A DNA stretch of 59,313 nucleotides from CAJMNU01 sp905214855 (GTDB taxonomy: Bacteria > Bacillota > Clostridia > Lachnospirales > Lachnospiraceae): NCBI GenBank assembly GCA_937890595.1, contig CALADM010000022.1:1-59313 (forward strand). Direction: 5' to 3'. Positions 52,017 to 59,313 of the stretch are shown here, one piece after another. A program made the position numbers and the translations under genes. Numbering within the stretch: position 1 is the first letter of the stretch; each line of letters begins with the position of its first letter. Below the pieces are notes generated by a model, which was not told where the DNA came from, did no database searches, and saw only the letters and a program-made list of their open reading frames with translations.

Positions 52017-53636
52017 ATGTCTTATATGGCATTATACCGCAAATGGAGACCTAATACATTTCAGGATGTAAAGGGACAGGATCATATTGTACAGACATTA
52101 AAAAATCAGATAGTTTCTGACCGTGTTGGACATGCATATCTTTTTTGTGGAACGAGAGGAACTGGTAAAACAAGTGTAGCAAAGATTTTTTCGCGTGCAG
52201 TAAATTGTGAGCATCCAATAAATGGAAGTCCCTGCAACGAGTGTGCTGTTTGTCGCTCTATTTTATCCGGTTCTTCTTTGAATGTCGTGGAGATTGATGC
52301 AGCGTCCAACAATGGAGTGGATAATATCAGAGAAATCCGAGAACAGGTGGAATATCCACCCACAGATGGGAAATATCGGGTTTATATTATTGATGAGGTG
52401 CATATGCTGTCACCAGGAGCATTTAATGCACTTTTGAAAACTTTGGAAGAACCCCCTTCTTATGTTATATTTATCTTAGCAACCACAGAAGTTCATAAGA
52501 TACCGATCACTGTATTATCCAGATGTCAGAGATATGATTTTAAGAGGATTTCTGTTGATGAGATTGCAGGTAATTTGAAAAGATTAATGGATGCAGAAAA
52601 AATTGATACAGAAGAAAAAGCACTCAGATTTGTGGCAAAGATGGGAGATGGATCTATGCGAGATTCACTCAGTCTTCTGGAACAGTGCATTGCATTTCAT
52701 TTTGGAGAAAAGTTGACATATGAATTTGTTTTGGATGTACTGGGAGCTGTTGATACGAGTGTGTTCAGCCGTTTGTTTAGAGCCTTGATTAAGGAACAGA
52801 CAAAAGAGAGCATTCAAATTATAGAAGAAATATTGATCCAAGGAAGAGAGCTAACTCAATTTATCAATGATTTTATATGGTATTTGAGAAATCTAATGTT
52901 AGTTCAAAGTACCTCCAATGCAGAGGATCTTCTGGATGTGTCAGCAGAAAATTTGCAGGCGCTACAGGAAGAAGCCGCTATGGTAGCTCCAGAAACACTA
53001 ATGCGTTATATCCGTGTCCTTTCAGATCTTGCAAATCAGAACCGTTATGCAAGTCAGAAAAGAATCTTAATTGAAGTGGCATTTATTAAGCTAACCAAAC
53101 CAGAGATGGAACAGAATCTGGATTCTGTGTTGGATAGGGTCGCAAGGCTGGAAGAAATGGTAGCACATGGAATTCCGGCATCCATATCTCAGCAGCCAAT
53201 CATGGACTTTAACAGATCTGTGCCACAGAAGTCTGATTTTGTGCCATCAGAAGACAGGGAAGAATCCAGACCAGTGAAAAAAATAGAAATATCCAATGCA
53301 CAGATGGATGATTTAAATTTGATCCGCAATGAGTGGGGCAAGATCATCAGGGATATGGGAACATCAATCCGTCCAAGTTTTCGCGAAACAATCGTAGAGC
53401 CAAGCGGAGATAGTTGCCTTTGTATTGTTTTTATGGATGAATCAAATTATGCAATAGGAAGCCGCCCAAGTGTACTTGGAGATTTGGAACGATATGTGGA
53501 AGAAAAGTATCATAAGAAACTGACATTTAAGACAAGATTGGGAGTTTTGACTGAAGTTGGAAATACTCTTTATGTTACAAAAGAAGAGTTAGAAAATACG
53601 ATTCATATGGATATACAGATTGTAGATGAATCATAG
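52017..53636 (+). CDS. dnaX: DNA polymerase III subunit gamma/tau
   Basis: 539-aa clamp-loader ATPase. Walker A GTRGTGKT (45-52), zinc Cys64/73/76/79, Walker B IIDEVHMLS and LATTEVHKIPITVLSRCQ. Partner of HolB at 2.5 kb. ATG 52017 follows CAGGGA at 6 nt; ten extra upstream codons are unlikely. First of dnaX-ybaB-recR. Confidence 0.95.
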   Translation: MSYMALYRKWRPNTFQDVKGQDHIVQTLKNQIVSDRVGHAYLFCGTRGTGKTSVAKIFSRAVNCEHPINGSPCNECAVCRSILSGSSLNVVEIDAASNNGVDNIREIREQVEYPPTDGKYRVYIIDEVHMLSPGAFNALLKTLEEPPSYVIFILATTEVHKIPITVLSRCQRYDFKRISVDEIAGNLKRLMDAEKIDTEEKALRFVAKMGDGSMRDSLSLLEQCIAFHFGEKLTYEFVLDVLGAVDTSVFSRLFRALIKEQTKESIQIIEEILIQGRELTQFINDFIWYLRNLMLVQSTSNAEDLLDVSAENLQALQEEAAMVAPETLMRYIRVLSDLANQNRYASQKRILIEVAFIKLTKPEMEQNLDSVLDRVARLEEMVAHGIPASISQQPIMDFNRSVPQKSDFVPSEDREESRPVKKIEISNAQMDDLNLIRNEWGKIIRDMGTSIRPSFRETIVEPSGDSCLCIVFMDESNYAIGSRPSVLGDLERYVEEKYHKKLTFKTRLGVLTEVGNTLYVTKEELENTIHMDIQIVDES

Positions 53637-53695
53637 AGAAACAAAGAAAATTTATTAGAAATTGATCAATGTAATAGATGATGGAGGAAGAAAAA

Positions 53696-54055
53696 ATGGC
53701 AAAACGTGGTGGATTTCCGGGCGGAATGGGTATGCCGGGTAATATGAATAATTTAGTAAAACAGGCTCAGAAGATGCAGAAACAGATGGAAGAGACAACC
53801 AAAGAGCTGGAAGAAAAAGAATATACAGCAACAGCAGGCGGTGGTGCTGTATCAGTGACAGTTTCTGGTAAGAAAGAAGTGGTAGCTGTCAAATTATCTG
53901 AGGAAGTAGTAGACCCAGATGATATTGAAATGTTGGAAGATCTGATCATGGCAGCAACCAATGAAGCATTCCGTCAGATGGAAGAAGCAAGTGCTGCTGC
54001 AATGTCTAAGTTTACAGGCGGTCTTGGAGGACTGGGCGGAGGATTCCCATTCTAA
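53696..54055 (+). CDS. YbaB/EbfC nucleoid-associated protein
   Basis: 119 aa. Gly/Met-rich N terminus, coiled-coil KQAQKMQKQMEETTKELEEK, and Gly-rich C terminus GGLGGLGGGFPF are typical. Binds DNA; between dnaX and recR as in most bacteria. GGAGGAAG precedes ATG 53696. Confidence 0.93.
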   Translation: MAKRGGFPGGMGMPGNMNNLVKQAQKMQKQMEETTKELEEKEYTATAGGGAVSVTVSGKKEVVAVKLSEEVVDPDDIEMLEDLIMAATNEAFRQMEEASAAAMSKFTGGLGGLGGGFPF

Positions 54056-54056
54056 A

Positions 54057-54653
54057 ATGGATTATTATAGCAGTCAAATCACAAAATTAATAGAAGAGCT
54101 GGGAAAGCTGCCTGGAATTGGTAGCAAAACGGCACAGCGTCTGGCATTTCACATTATAAATATGCCACAAGATCAAGTGAGCCGTCTGGCAGGAGCGATA
54201 ACAGAGGCAAAAGCAAATGTTCGTTATTGTAAAGAATGCCTGACATTAACAGATAAAGAATTATGTCCGATATGCAGCAGTGATAAAAGAGACCATCAGA
54301 CAATTATGGTGGTGGAAAATACCCGAGATTTAGCAGCATATGAGAAAACAGGAAAATATGAAGGAGTATATCATGTACTGCATGGTGCGATTTCTCCAAT
54401 GTTGGGAATCGGACCAGGGGATATCAAATTAAAAGAATTGATGCAGCGGCTTCAAGGAGATGTCAAAGAGGTTATTATTGCAACAAATTCCAGTCTGGAA
54501 GGTGAGACTACAGCGATGTATTTGAGTAAATTGATCAAGCCGACAGGAATTCGTGTCAGTCGGATCGCCAGTGGAGTTCCAGTGGGAGGAGATCTGGAGT
54601 ATATTGATGAAGTGACTCTTCTGCGTGCTTTGGAAGGCAGAGTGGAACTGTAA
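54057..54653 (+). CDS. recR: Recombination mediator RecR
   Basis: 198 aa. Helix-hairpin-helix LGKLPGIGSKTAQRLAFH, zinc finger CKECLTLTDKELCPIC, Toprim VVENTRDLAAYEKTGKYEGVYHVLHG. Loads RecA with RecF/RecO. Starts 1 nt after the ybaB stop; its ribosome site GGAGG lies inside ybaB. Confidence 0.95.
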   Translation: MDYYSSQITKLIEELGKLPGIGSKTAQRLAFHIINMPQDQVSRLAGAITEAKANVRYCKECLTLTDKELCPICSSDKRDHQTIMVVENTRDLAAYEKTGKYEGVYHVLHGAISPMLGIGPGDIKLKELMQRLQGDVKEVIIATNSSLEGETTAMYLSKLIKPTGIRVSRIASGVPVGGDLEYIDEVTLLRALEGRVEL

Positions 54654-54938
54654 TGAAAGACAGAGATATAGCGACGATATTGTTTGAAATAAAGATGTAA
54701 ACGGCAGTTACCAGATCATGAAAAAGTAGTTTCAAATGGAGAAATCCTATGGAATAGAGGCTGTGCGTATCAGCTATTTCGAGTAGCGATTGCATAAGCA
54801 GTTGTGACGAATTAAGAAAATACATTTTTTGTCATAGAATCAGGATATTTCTGGACAAATTGGATAATTTTCATTACGTAGTGTTTTGTAATAAAATGAA
54901 ATGTCGGTAGGTCATATGATTTTAGGAGATGCAAAAGA

Positions 54939-57194
54939 ATGGATAAGTACGAGTTTAACATAAAAGTTGAACAAATGAAAAAAATGCTAAAGAAAGGCGA
55001 CTATGCTACAGCGATGAAGATTGCAGATGGAATTGACTGGAGACGTGTGCGCAATGCAGGACTTCTTTCAATGGTTGCCCAGATTTATGAAAATAATAAA
55101 CAGTATCAGGAGGCAAAAGATATCCTTCTGTTAGCCTTTGACCGTGCTCCGATCGGAAAACGTCTGTTGTTTAAATTGACAGAGTTGGCGTTAAAAGAAG
55201 GGAATGTAGATGAAGCAGAGTCTTATTATCATGAATATTGTGATCTGGCACAGGATGATTCCGGTCAGCACTTGCTTAGATATGAGATTTTGAAAGAAAA
55301 AGGAGCGCCAAAAGAACAGCTGATTCATTCTCTGGAGCGTTATATAAATGAGGAATTAGATGAAAAGTGGATGTATGAACTGGCAGACTTATATTCTCAG
55401 GTAGGAATGGAAGATGAATGCATTGCACTTTGTGATCGTATTATGTTGATGTTTGGTCTTGGAAAATATGTAGAAAAGGCGATGGAATTGAAAAAGAGAT
55501 ATGCGCCATTGACCAAGTATCAGATGGATTTGGTAGAAAATCGTGATAAATATGAAGAAAAATTGAAAGCTGTGGAGCAAGAATACAGTACTCCTGCAAA
55601 TCGTATGCGTCGTGCTTATGAAGAAAGGCAGGAGAATGAAGATTATATGACACAGGAAGAAGATCTGGAATCAGAGCGTCGTCTTAGATTTAGAAGAAGA
55701 CAGGAACAGGTATCAATGGATCAATATGCAGTTTCTGATCAGGATGACTATGAAGATGAGAGATCCTATCGCCCTGTTGTAAAGGTAGTGGAGAGACCAC
55801 AGCAGGAGGAAGTTGATCAGGATGATGATTCAATAGAAGGACAAGCTGTGCGTTCTGGGCGTGCTCCTGTTATCCGTCGTGTGAGAAGAAGAGAAGACGA
55901 GGAATTACAGGTTTCAATGCATGAGGAAGCAGTGGAAAAACATCTTGCAGAAGAAATGAATAAAATGACAGAGGAAGACTCAAAAGAGGATTTTGATATG
56001 GGGGCAACTAGGATTATGCCAGCAATCAAAAGAAGTATGCCTTATGAAGATGAGGAAGAGGAGACTCTGGTCAATATACAAAAAATCACACCTCAGAAAA
56101 TGAAAGAGATGGAGAGGTTAGAGGAATCACAAAGACAGTTGCAGCATATGGAAATGCCAGTAAGAGAGGACATTGCAGAAACAGAACCTGAAATAAATGA
56201 TTTATATGAAGAGGAAATGCTGGAAGATCTGGATGATGAGGGAACAGAAAATGAGTTGGAAGAAGAGAATGTTCTCTATAATCACATTATGATCGAGGCT
56301 TCTGATCCTGAGGTAGGACTTCATTTGGCTGTAAAGGCATTAAAGAAGATCCAAGAAGAGACAGGGGAAAAACGTCAGGCAGCAAAACTTTCCTCTGAAA
56401 AATTAAATCAAAAAGGACTGGAGTTTTATCTTCCTAAATTGGAAGGGAAAAATCTGATTGTTTATGATGCTGCAAGAATGAGTATGGATACTCAGAGAGA
56501 AATGGCAGAATTTTTGCAGAATGATACAAGTGGGATTGTTTTTGTCCTGATGGATACACCAATACACTTAGAGATCCTTCACAGTCATAATCCTCAGCTT
56601 GCAAGATATTTTTCCTATATTGGAGCAGAAAAAACAGAGCAGATACAAGAGGATGATATGTCTTATGAAAAGGTAACGACATCTAAAACAACATCATCAT
56701 CCAAACAGGAGAGGTATGTCCAAAAACAGCCTCAAAGCAGTCAGAGTGTGGAAATGTCAGGACAGAGTGAAATACAGCGTGAACCGGTGGAGGAGAAGAA
56801 GGTCACACAGGAAAATCGTCAGAGTATGATTCAAAAGCCAATGAACGAGACTAGAGAATCAAGATCAGAGCAGCTGCGTCTTAAATCAAAAGAGGATGCC
56901 GATCCACATGCACAGGTTATGTCAATCAATGATTTCGCAAAATATGCCTGTGAATATGCTAAGAGTATTGATTGCAGTATTGCAGGTAAAAGTTTGCTGG
57001 CTTTATATGAACGTGTTGAGATCATGGATGCAGATGGTGTTTTGCTGACGAAAGAAAATGCAGAAAACTTGATCGAAGAAGTAGCTGATAAAGCAGAGAA
57101 GAAGAGTTTGGGAAGATTGATCGCCGGAATTTTTTCTCCAAGATATGATAAGGATGGAAAATTGATTTTAAAAGAATCCCATTTTATCAATTAG
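54939..57194 (+). CDS. TPR protein with degenerate AAA+-like C-terminal domain
   Basis: 751 aa, function unknown. Residues about 1-190 are TPR-like helical repeats (AMKIADGIDWRR, YQEAKDILLLAFDRAP, VDEAESYYHEYCDLA). Residues about 210-440 are acidic and disordered. From about 445 to 570 I read a AAA+-like core without a P-loop: NHIMIEASDPEVGLHLAVKALKK, NLIVYDAARMS, and FVLMDTPIHLEILHSHNPQLARYFSYIG resembling the sensor region of SpoVK/CbbX ATPases. A linker (570-660) and an LID-like helical end follow. It lies downstream of recR. Confidence 0.6.
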   Translation: MDKYEFNIKVEQMKKMLKKGDYATAMKIADGIDWRRVRNAGLLSMVAQIYENNKQYQEAKDILLLAFDRAPIGKRLLFKLTELALKEGNVDEAESYYHEYCDLAQDDSGQHLLRYEILKEKGAPKEQLIHSLERYINEELDEKWMYELADLYSQVGMEDECIALCDRIMLMFGLGKYVEKAMELKKRYAPLTKYQMDLVENRDKYEEKLKAVEQEYSTPANRMRRAYEERQENEDYMTQEEDLESERRLRFRRRQEQVSMDQYAVSDQDDYEDERSYRPVVKVVERPQQEEVDQDDDSIEGQAVRSGRAPVIRRVRRREDEELQVSMHEEAVEKHLAEEMNKMTEEDSKEDFDMGATRIMPAIKRSMPYEDEEEETLVNIQKITPQKMKEMERLEESQRQLQHMEMPVREDIAETEPEINDLYEEEMLEDLDDEGTENELEEENVLYNHIMIEASDPEVGLHLAVKALKKIQEETGEKRQAAKLSSEKLNQKGLEFYLPKLEGKNLIVYDAARMSMDTQREMAEFLQNDTSGIVFVLMDTPIHLEILHSHNPQLARYFSYIGAEKTEQIQEDDMSYEKVTTSKTTSSSKQERYVQKQPQSSQSVEMSGQSEIQREPVEEKKVTQENRQSMIQKPMNETRESRSEQLRLKSKEDADPHAQVMSINDFAKYACEYAKSIDCSIAGKSLLALYERVEIMDADGVLLTKENAENLIEEVADKAEKKSLGRLIAGIFSPRYDKDGKLILKESHFIN

Positions 57195-57293
57195 ATGCCT
57201 AATAGATACATTTTGGGCTTTATCAATTTTTGATGTTATGAAACATTGGATTAGAATGCTTCTTGAATGAAAGATTGCGTTAGGATGGAATAT

Positions 57294-58121
57294 ATGGATA
57301 TAAAATTAATTGCGTTAGATTTAGATGGAACTCTTTTAGATGAAAAAAAACACCTTTCAGAGAAAAACCGAAAGGTGTTGATGCGATGCATTGAAAAAGG
57401 AATTTTTGTTGTTCCAACTACGGGAAGAACAGTAATTGGAATTCCAAAAGAAGTGCTTTCTATTCCGGGAGTGCGCTATGCTATCACTGTAAATGGTGCG
57501 ATGGTAGAAGATTTACAGGGAAAAAGAGTTCTTCATGAGGAATTGTTGTCAGCTGAAAAGACACTACAGGTTTTGGAGATTGCTAAAAAGTATCCTGTTA
57601 TGTATGATGTCTATATGAAAGGACGCGGAAAATCAGAACAGCGTTTTTTAGATCATATGGATCAATATAATATCAAACCAGAAATTCAGGATCTTGTAAG
57701 ACGGACTAGAGATGTGGTAGATGATATCTGTCAATATGTCGCACAGGGAGCAGAAAATGTGGATAAGGTGAACATGTTCTTTGGTGATATGCAGGTAAGA
57801 GAAGTGGTTCGAGAGGAACTAAAAAAAATACCAGGGATTATTGTCACTTCTTCCATGAAAAATAATTTAGAGATCAATTCTGAAAATGCGACAAAAGGAA
57901 GTGGGATTCTAGCATTAGCAAAGAGTTTGGGAGTTTCTCCAGAACAGACAATGGCATTTGGGGATGGTGAGAATGACATTAGCATGATTCAAATGGCACA
58001 TTTTGGTGTGGCGATGGGGAATGCTTCTTCTTTTCTGCAATCACAGGCTGATTATGTGACATTGTCAAATGAACAGGATGGAGTGGCAGCAGCAATAGAA
58101 AAGTTTGTACTGTGTGAATGA
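57294..58121 (+). CDS. Cof-type HAD-IIB phosphatase
   Basis: 275 aa. Motif I DLDGTLLDE, motif II PTTGRT, and motif III/IV GDGENDISMIQMA with AMGNAS. Likely dephosphorylates a sugar phosphate or FMN-like substrate. ATG 57294 follows AGGA at 8 nt; the frame extends to ATG 57267. Confidence 0.9.
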   Translation: MDIKLIALDLDGTLLDEKKHLSEKNRKVLMRCIEKGIFVVPTTGRTVIGIPKEVLSIPGVRYAITVNGAMVEDLQGKRVLHEELLSAEKTLQVLEIAKKYPVMYDVYMKGRGKSEQRFLDHMDQYNIKPEIQDLVRRTRDVVDDICQYVAQGAENVDKVNMFFGDMQVREVVREELKKIPGIIVTSSMKNNLEINSENATKGSGILALAKSLGVSPEQTMAFGDGENDISMIQMAHFGVAMGNASSFLQSQADYVTLSNEQDGVAAAIEKFVLCE

Positions 58122-58194
58122 TCGGTTCTTTGATAGTATATTTTTTGATGAGCCATTTTTAATGGGCTGTTCTTTTAGAAAGGAAGAATCAAAA

Positions 58195-58926
58195 ATGGAA
58201 AATTGGCTGACTATTGTAGTTGGTGTTTTTTTGCTTGGAATGGTATTATATGGGCATTATAAAGGTTTGATGCATATGGCAATGACAATGGTTGCGCTAG
58301 TCCTGTCTTTGTTTTTGGTTAAGATGGTTACACCACAAGTGAGTACCTTTTTAAAAGATAGAACGCCACTTTATGAGATGATACAGATACAGATTGAGAA
58401 GAAGTTTGATTTAAGTAATATAGAAGAAATGATGTGGGATCAGGAAGAAAAACGACCATCTTATGAACGGATGACGATTGAAGAACTTCCTGTGCCAGAT
58501 GCGTTAAAGAGTATTCTTTTAGAAAATAATAATAGTGAAGTATATAGGACGCTGGGAGTGCAGAAATTTCAGGATTATATTACAAATTATATGACAGTAT
58601 TCATAATTCATATTATTTCATACTTGATTACGTTTTTGGGTGTTTATCTAATAGTGCGTTTTATTTTTGGATGTATGAATCTGATCACAAAACTTCCTAT
58701 CATTCATGGAATAAACCAACTGGCAGGTGCTTTGATGGGAGGCGCAGAAGGGTTGATTGTAGTATGGCTGGTTTTTTTGGCTGTAACAGCAGTTTCCGGA
58801 ACAGAAATAGGAACACAGTTGATGGAACAGATCCAACAAAGTCCTATGCTTTCTTTCTTATATAAAAATAATTTACCTCAAATGCTTGTAATGGCAAGTA
58901 TACGCCAGGTGATTGCTTTAATTTAA
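58195..58926 (+). CDS. CvpA-family-like membrane protein
   Basis: 243 aa. Four hydrophobic segments: near residues 4-22, 30-48, 125-150, 175-200. The pattern VVGVFLLGMVLYGHYKGLMHMAMTMVALVLSLFLV and GALMGGAEGLIVVWLVFLAV fits CvpA/colicin V production proteins, of uncertain function. AGGAAG precedes the ATG; the 30 extra upstream codons are not needed. Confidence 0.7.
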   Translation: MENWLTIVVGVFLLGMVLYGHYKGLMHMAMTMVALVLSLFLVKMVTPQVSTFLKDRTPLYEMIQIQIEKKFDLSNIEEMMWDQEEKRPSYERMTIEELPVPDALKSILLENNNSEVYRTLGVQKFQDYITNYMTVFIIHIISYLITFLGVYLIVRFIFGCMNLITKLPIIHGINQLAGALMGGAEGLIVVWLVFLAVTAVSGTEIGTQLMEQIQQSPMLSFLYKNNLPQMLVMASIRQVIALI

Positions 58927-58949
58927 TGAGCAGATAAAAGGATTTTCTA

Positions 58950-59019
58950 AAAGCAATTTTCATGCTTGAAAGTAAAAAGTCATTTTGATTTAGAATGACA
59001 CAGGTATGAAAATTGCTTT
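58950..59019. terminator. Large nested inverted repeat after the CvpA-like gene
   Basis: AAAGCAATTTTCAT (58950-58963) pairs perfectly with ATGAAAATTGCTTT (59006-59019); inside, GTCATT (58979-58984) pairs with AATGAC (58994-58999). Probably a terminator, though the T run is weak. Confidence 0.5.
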
Positions 59020-59075
59020 GAAAATAATGTCAGAAAAAAAGTAAAAAATATTTTTATAAAAAATGAAAAATAAAC

Positions 59076-59104
59076 TTGACAAAGAATGCAAAGTTTGATA
59101 ATAT
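59076..59104 (+). promoter_or_regulatory. Strong promoter P1 of a downstream rRNA-type operon
   Basis: TTGACA (59076-59081), 17 nt, TAATAT (59099-59104). Confidence 0.65.
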
Positions 59105-59203
59105 AATATACGCCTTACAAATAAGGCGACAAAACACACAAAAATATCTATTCTATAGAGAAGAAAAATGGTAATTTTTTAGAAATAAAAATTAAAAAAC
59201 TTC

Positions 59204-59232
59204 TTGACAAACAGAAATAAGTGTGGTAAGAT
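59204..59232 (+). promoter_or_regulatory. Strong promoter P2 of the same operon
   Basis: TTGACA (59204-59209), 17 nt, TAAGAT (59227-59232). TTGACAAACAGAAA is repeated at 59299-59312, apparently a third -35 region cut by the window edge. Confidence 0.65.
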
Positions 59233-59239
59233 ATAAAAG

Positions 59240-59278
59240 TTGCTGCGAAAGCGGCACGGAAGTTTGAAAAAACTTCAA
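59240..59278 (+). other. Two leader hairpins with GAAA loops
   Basis: GCTGC-GAAA-GCGGC (59242-59255) and GAAGTTT-GAAA-AAACTTC (59261-59278), between the P2 promoter and the repeated -35, typical of rRNA operon leaders in this family. Confidence 0.5.
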
Positions 59279-59313
59279 AAAATAAATTAAAAAAGTTGTT
59301 GACAAACAGAAAA

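Noticed and set aside
52877..53074. A second frame inside dnaX, and an A7 run at 53277-53283 that could give a gamma-like short product
   Set aside because: The A7 run is out of register for a classic X-XXY-YYZ slip site and is short for transcriptional slippage; the 65-codon frame is a shadow with no ribosome site.
1..59313. CRISPR arrays, prophage or toxin-antitoxin loci
   Set aside because: No regularly spaced repeats of 25-40 nt and no integrase, phage structural, Cas or recognisable toxin genes were seen.

Overview
The window looks like ordinary chromosome from an AT-rich, spore-forming gut Firmicute of the family Lachnospiraceae (Blautia / Mediterraneibacter / Dorea-like; genus not resolved). 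The reasons are the FabK-type fatty-acid operon, SpmA/SpmB, a large Gram-positive SRP RNA, the c-di-AMP receptor DarA, strong AGGAGG ribosome sites, and a Firmicute-type Tad pilus locus with Flp1-like pilin, DUF5702 and FHA proteins. I see no prophage, integrase, intact transposase or CRISPR array.

Layout. 1-110: 3' part of a tRNA-Lys and a terminator. 206-6890: a set resembling the Bacillus yaaO-tmk-yaaQ-holB-yaaT-yabB-yabC region (decarboxylase, GMP-kinase-like protein, HolB, RicT, TrmN6, RsmI) plus a membrane protein. 7038-11455: MFS transporter, ROK regulator and a secreted DUF5722 glycosidase-like protein, a probable carbohydrate locus. 11582-22987: AbrB regulator, then one fatty-acid synthesis operon fabH-acpP-fabK-fabD-fabG-fabF-accB-fabZ-accC-accDA with a FabT-like palindrome at its promoter, followed by a nitronate-monooxygenase-like gene. 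23048-30245: MarR-MATE, spmA, a second MATE, darA, a MarR-lrgA-lrgB operon behind a structured leader, and spmB separated from spmA. 30315-32156: DUF885 lipoprotein peptidase.

32157-33119 holds no protein gene. It contains a 9-bp-flanked palindromic element and then what I read as a standalone structured RNA of about 560 nt, with its own sigma-A promoter and an intrinsic terminator 10 nt before the Tad locus. This is the most interesting item in the window.

33120-43264: a complete Tad/Flp pilus operon (prepilin peptidase, TadZ, CpaF, TadB, TadC, Flp, DUF5702, TadE-like, second prepilin peptidase, second TadE-like, DUF6382-FHA). 43410-49491: rhomboid, HIT, murG, nagB, a Glu-rich DUF6128-like protein, and an NrdG-type radical SAM activase. 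49786-54653: tRNA deaminase tadA, SRP RNA, 6-phosphofructokinase, and dnaX-ybaB-recR. 54939-58926: a TPR plus pseudo-AAA+ protein, a HAD phosphatase and a CvpA-like protein. The last 240 bases carry tandem strong promoters and GNRA hairpins typical of an rRNA operon leader, so an rrn operon probably starts just outside the window.

All calls come from reading the sequence and recalling families. No database search was run, and start codons were chosen from visible ribosome binding sites.
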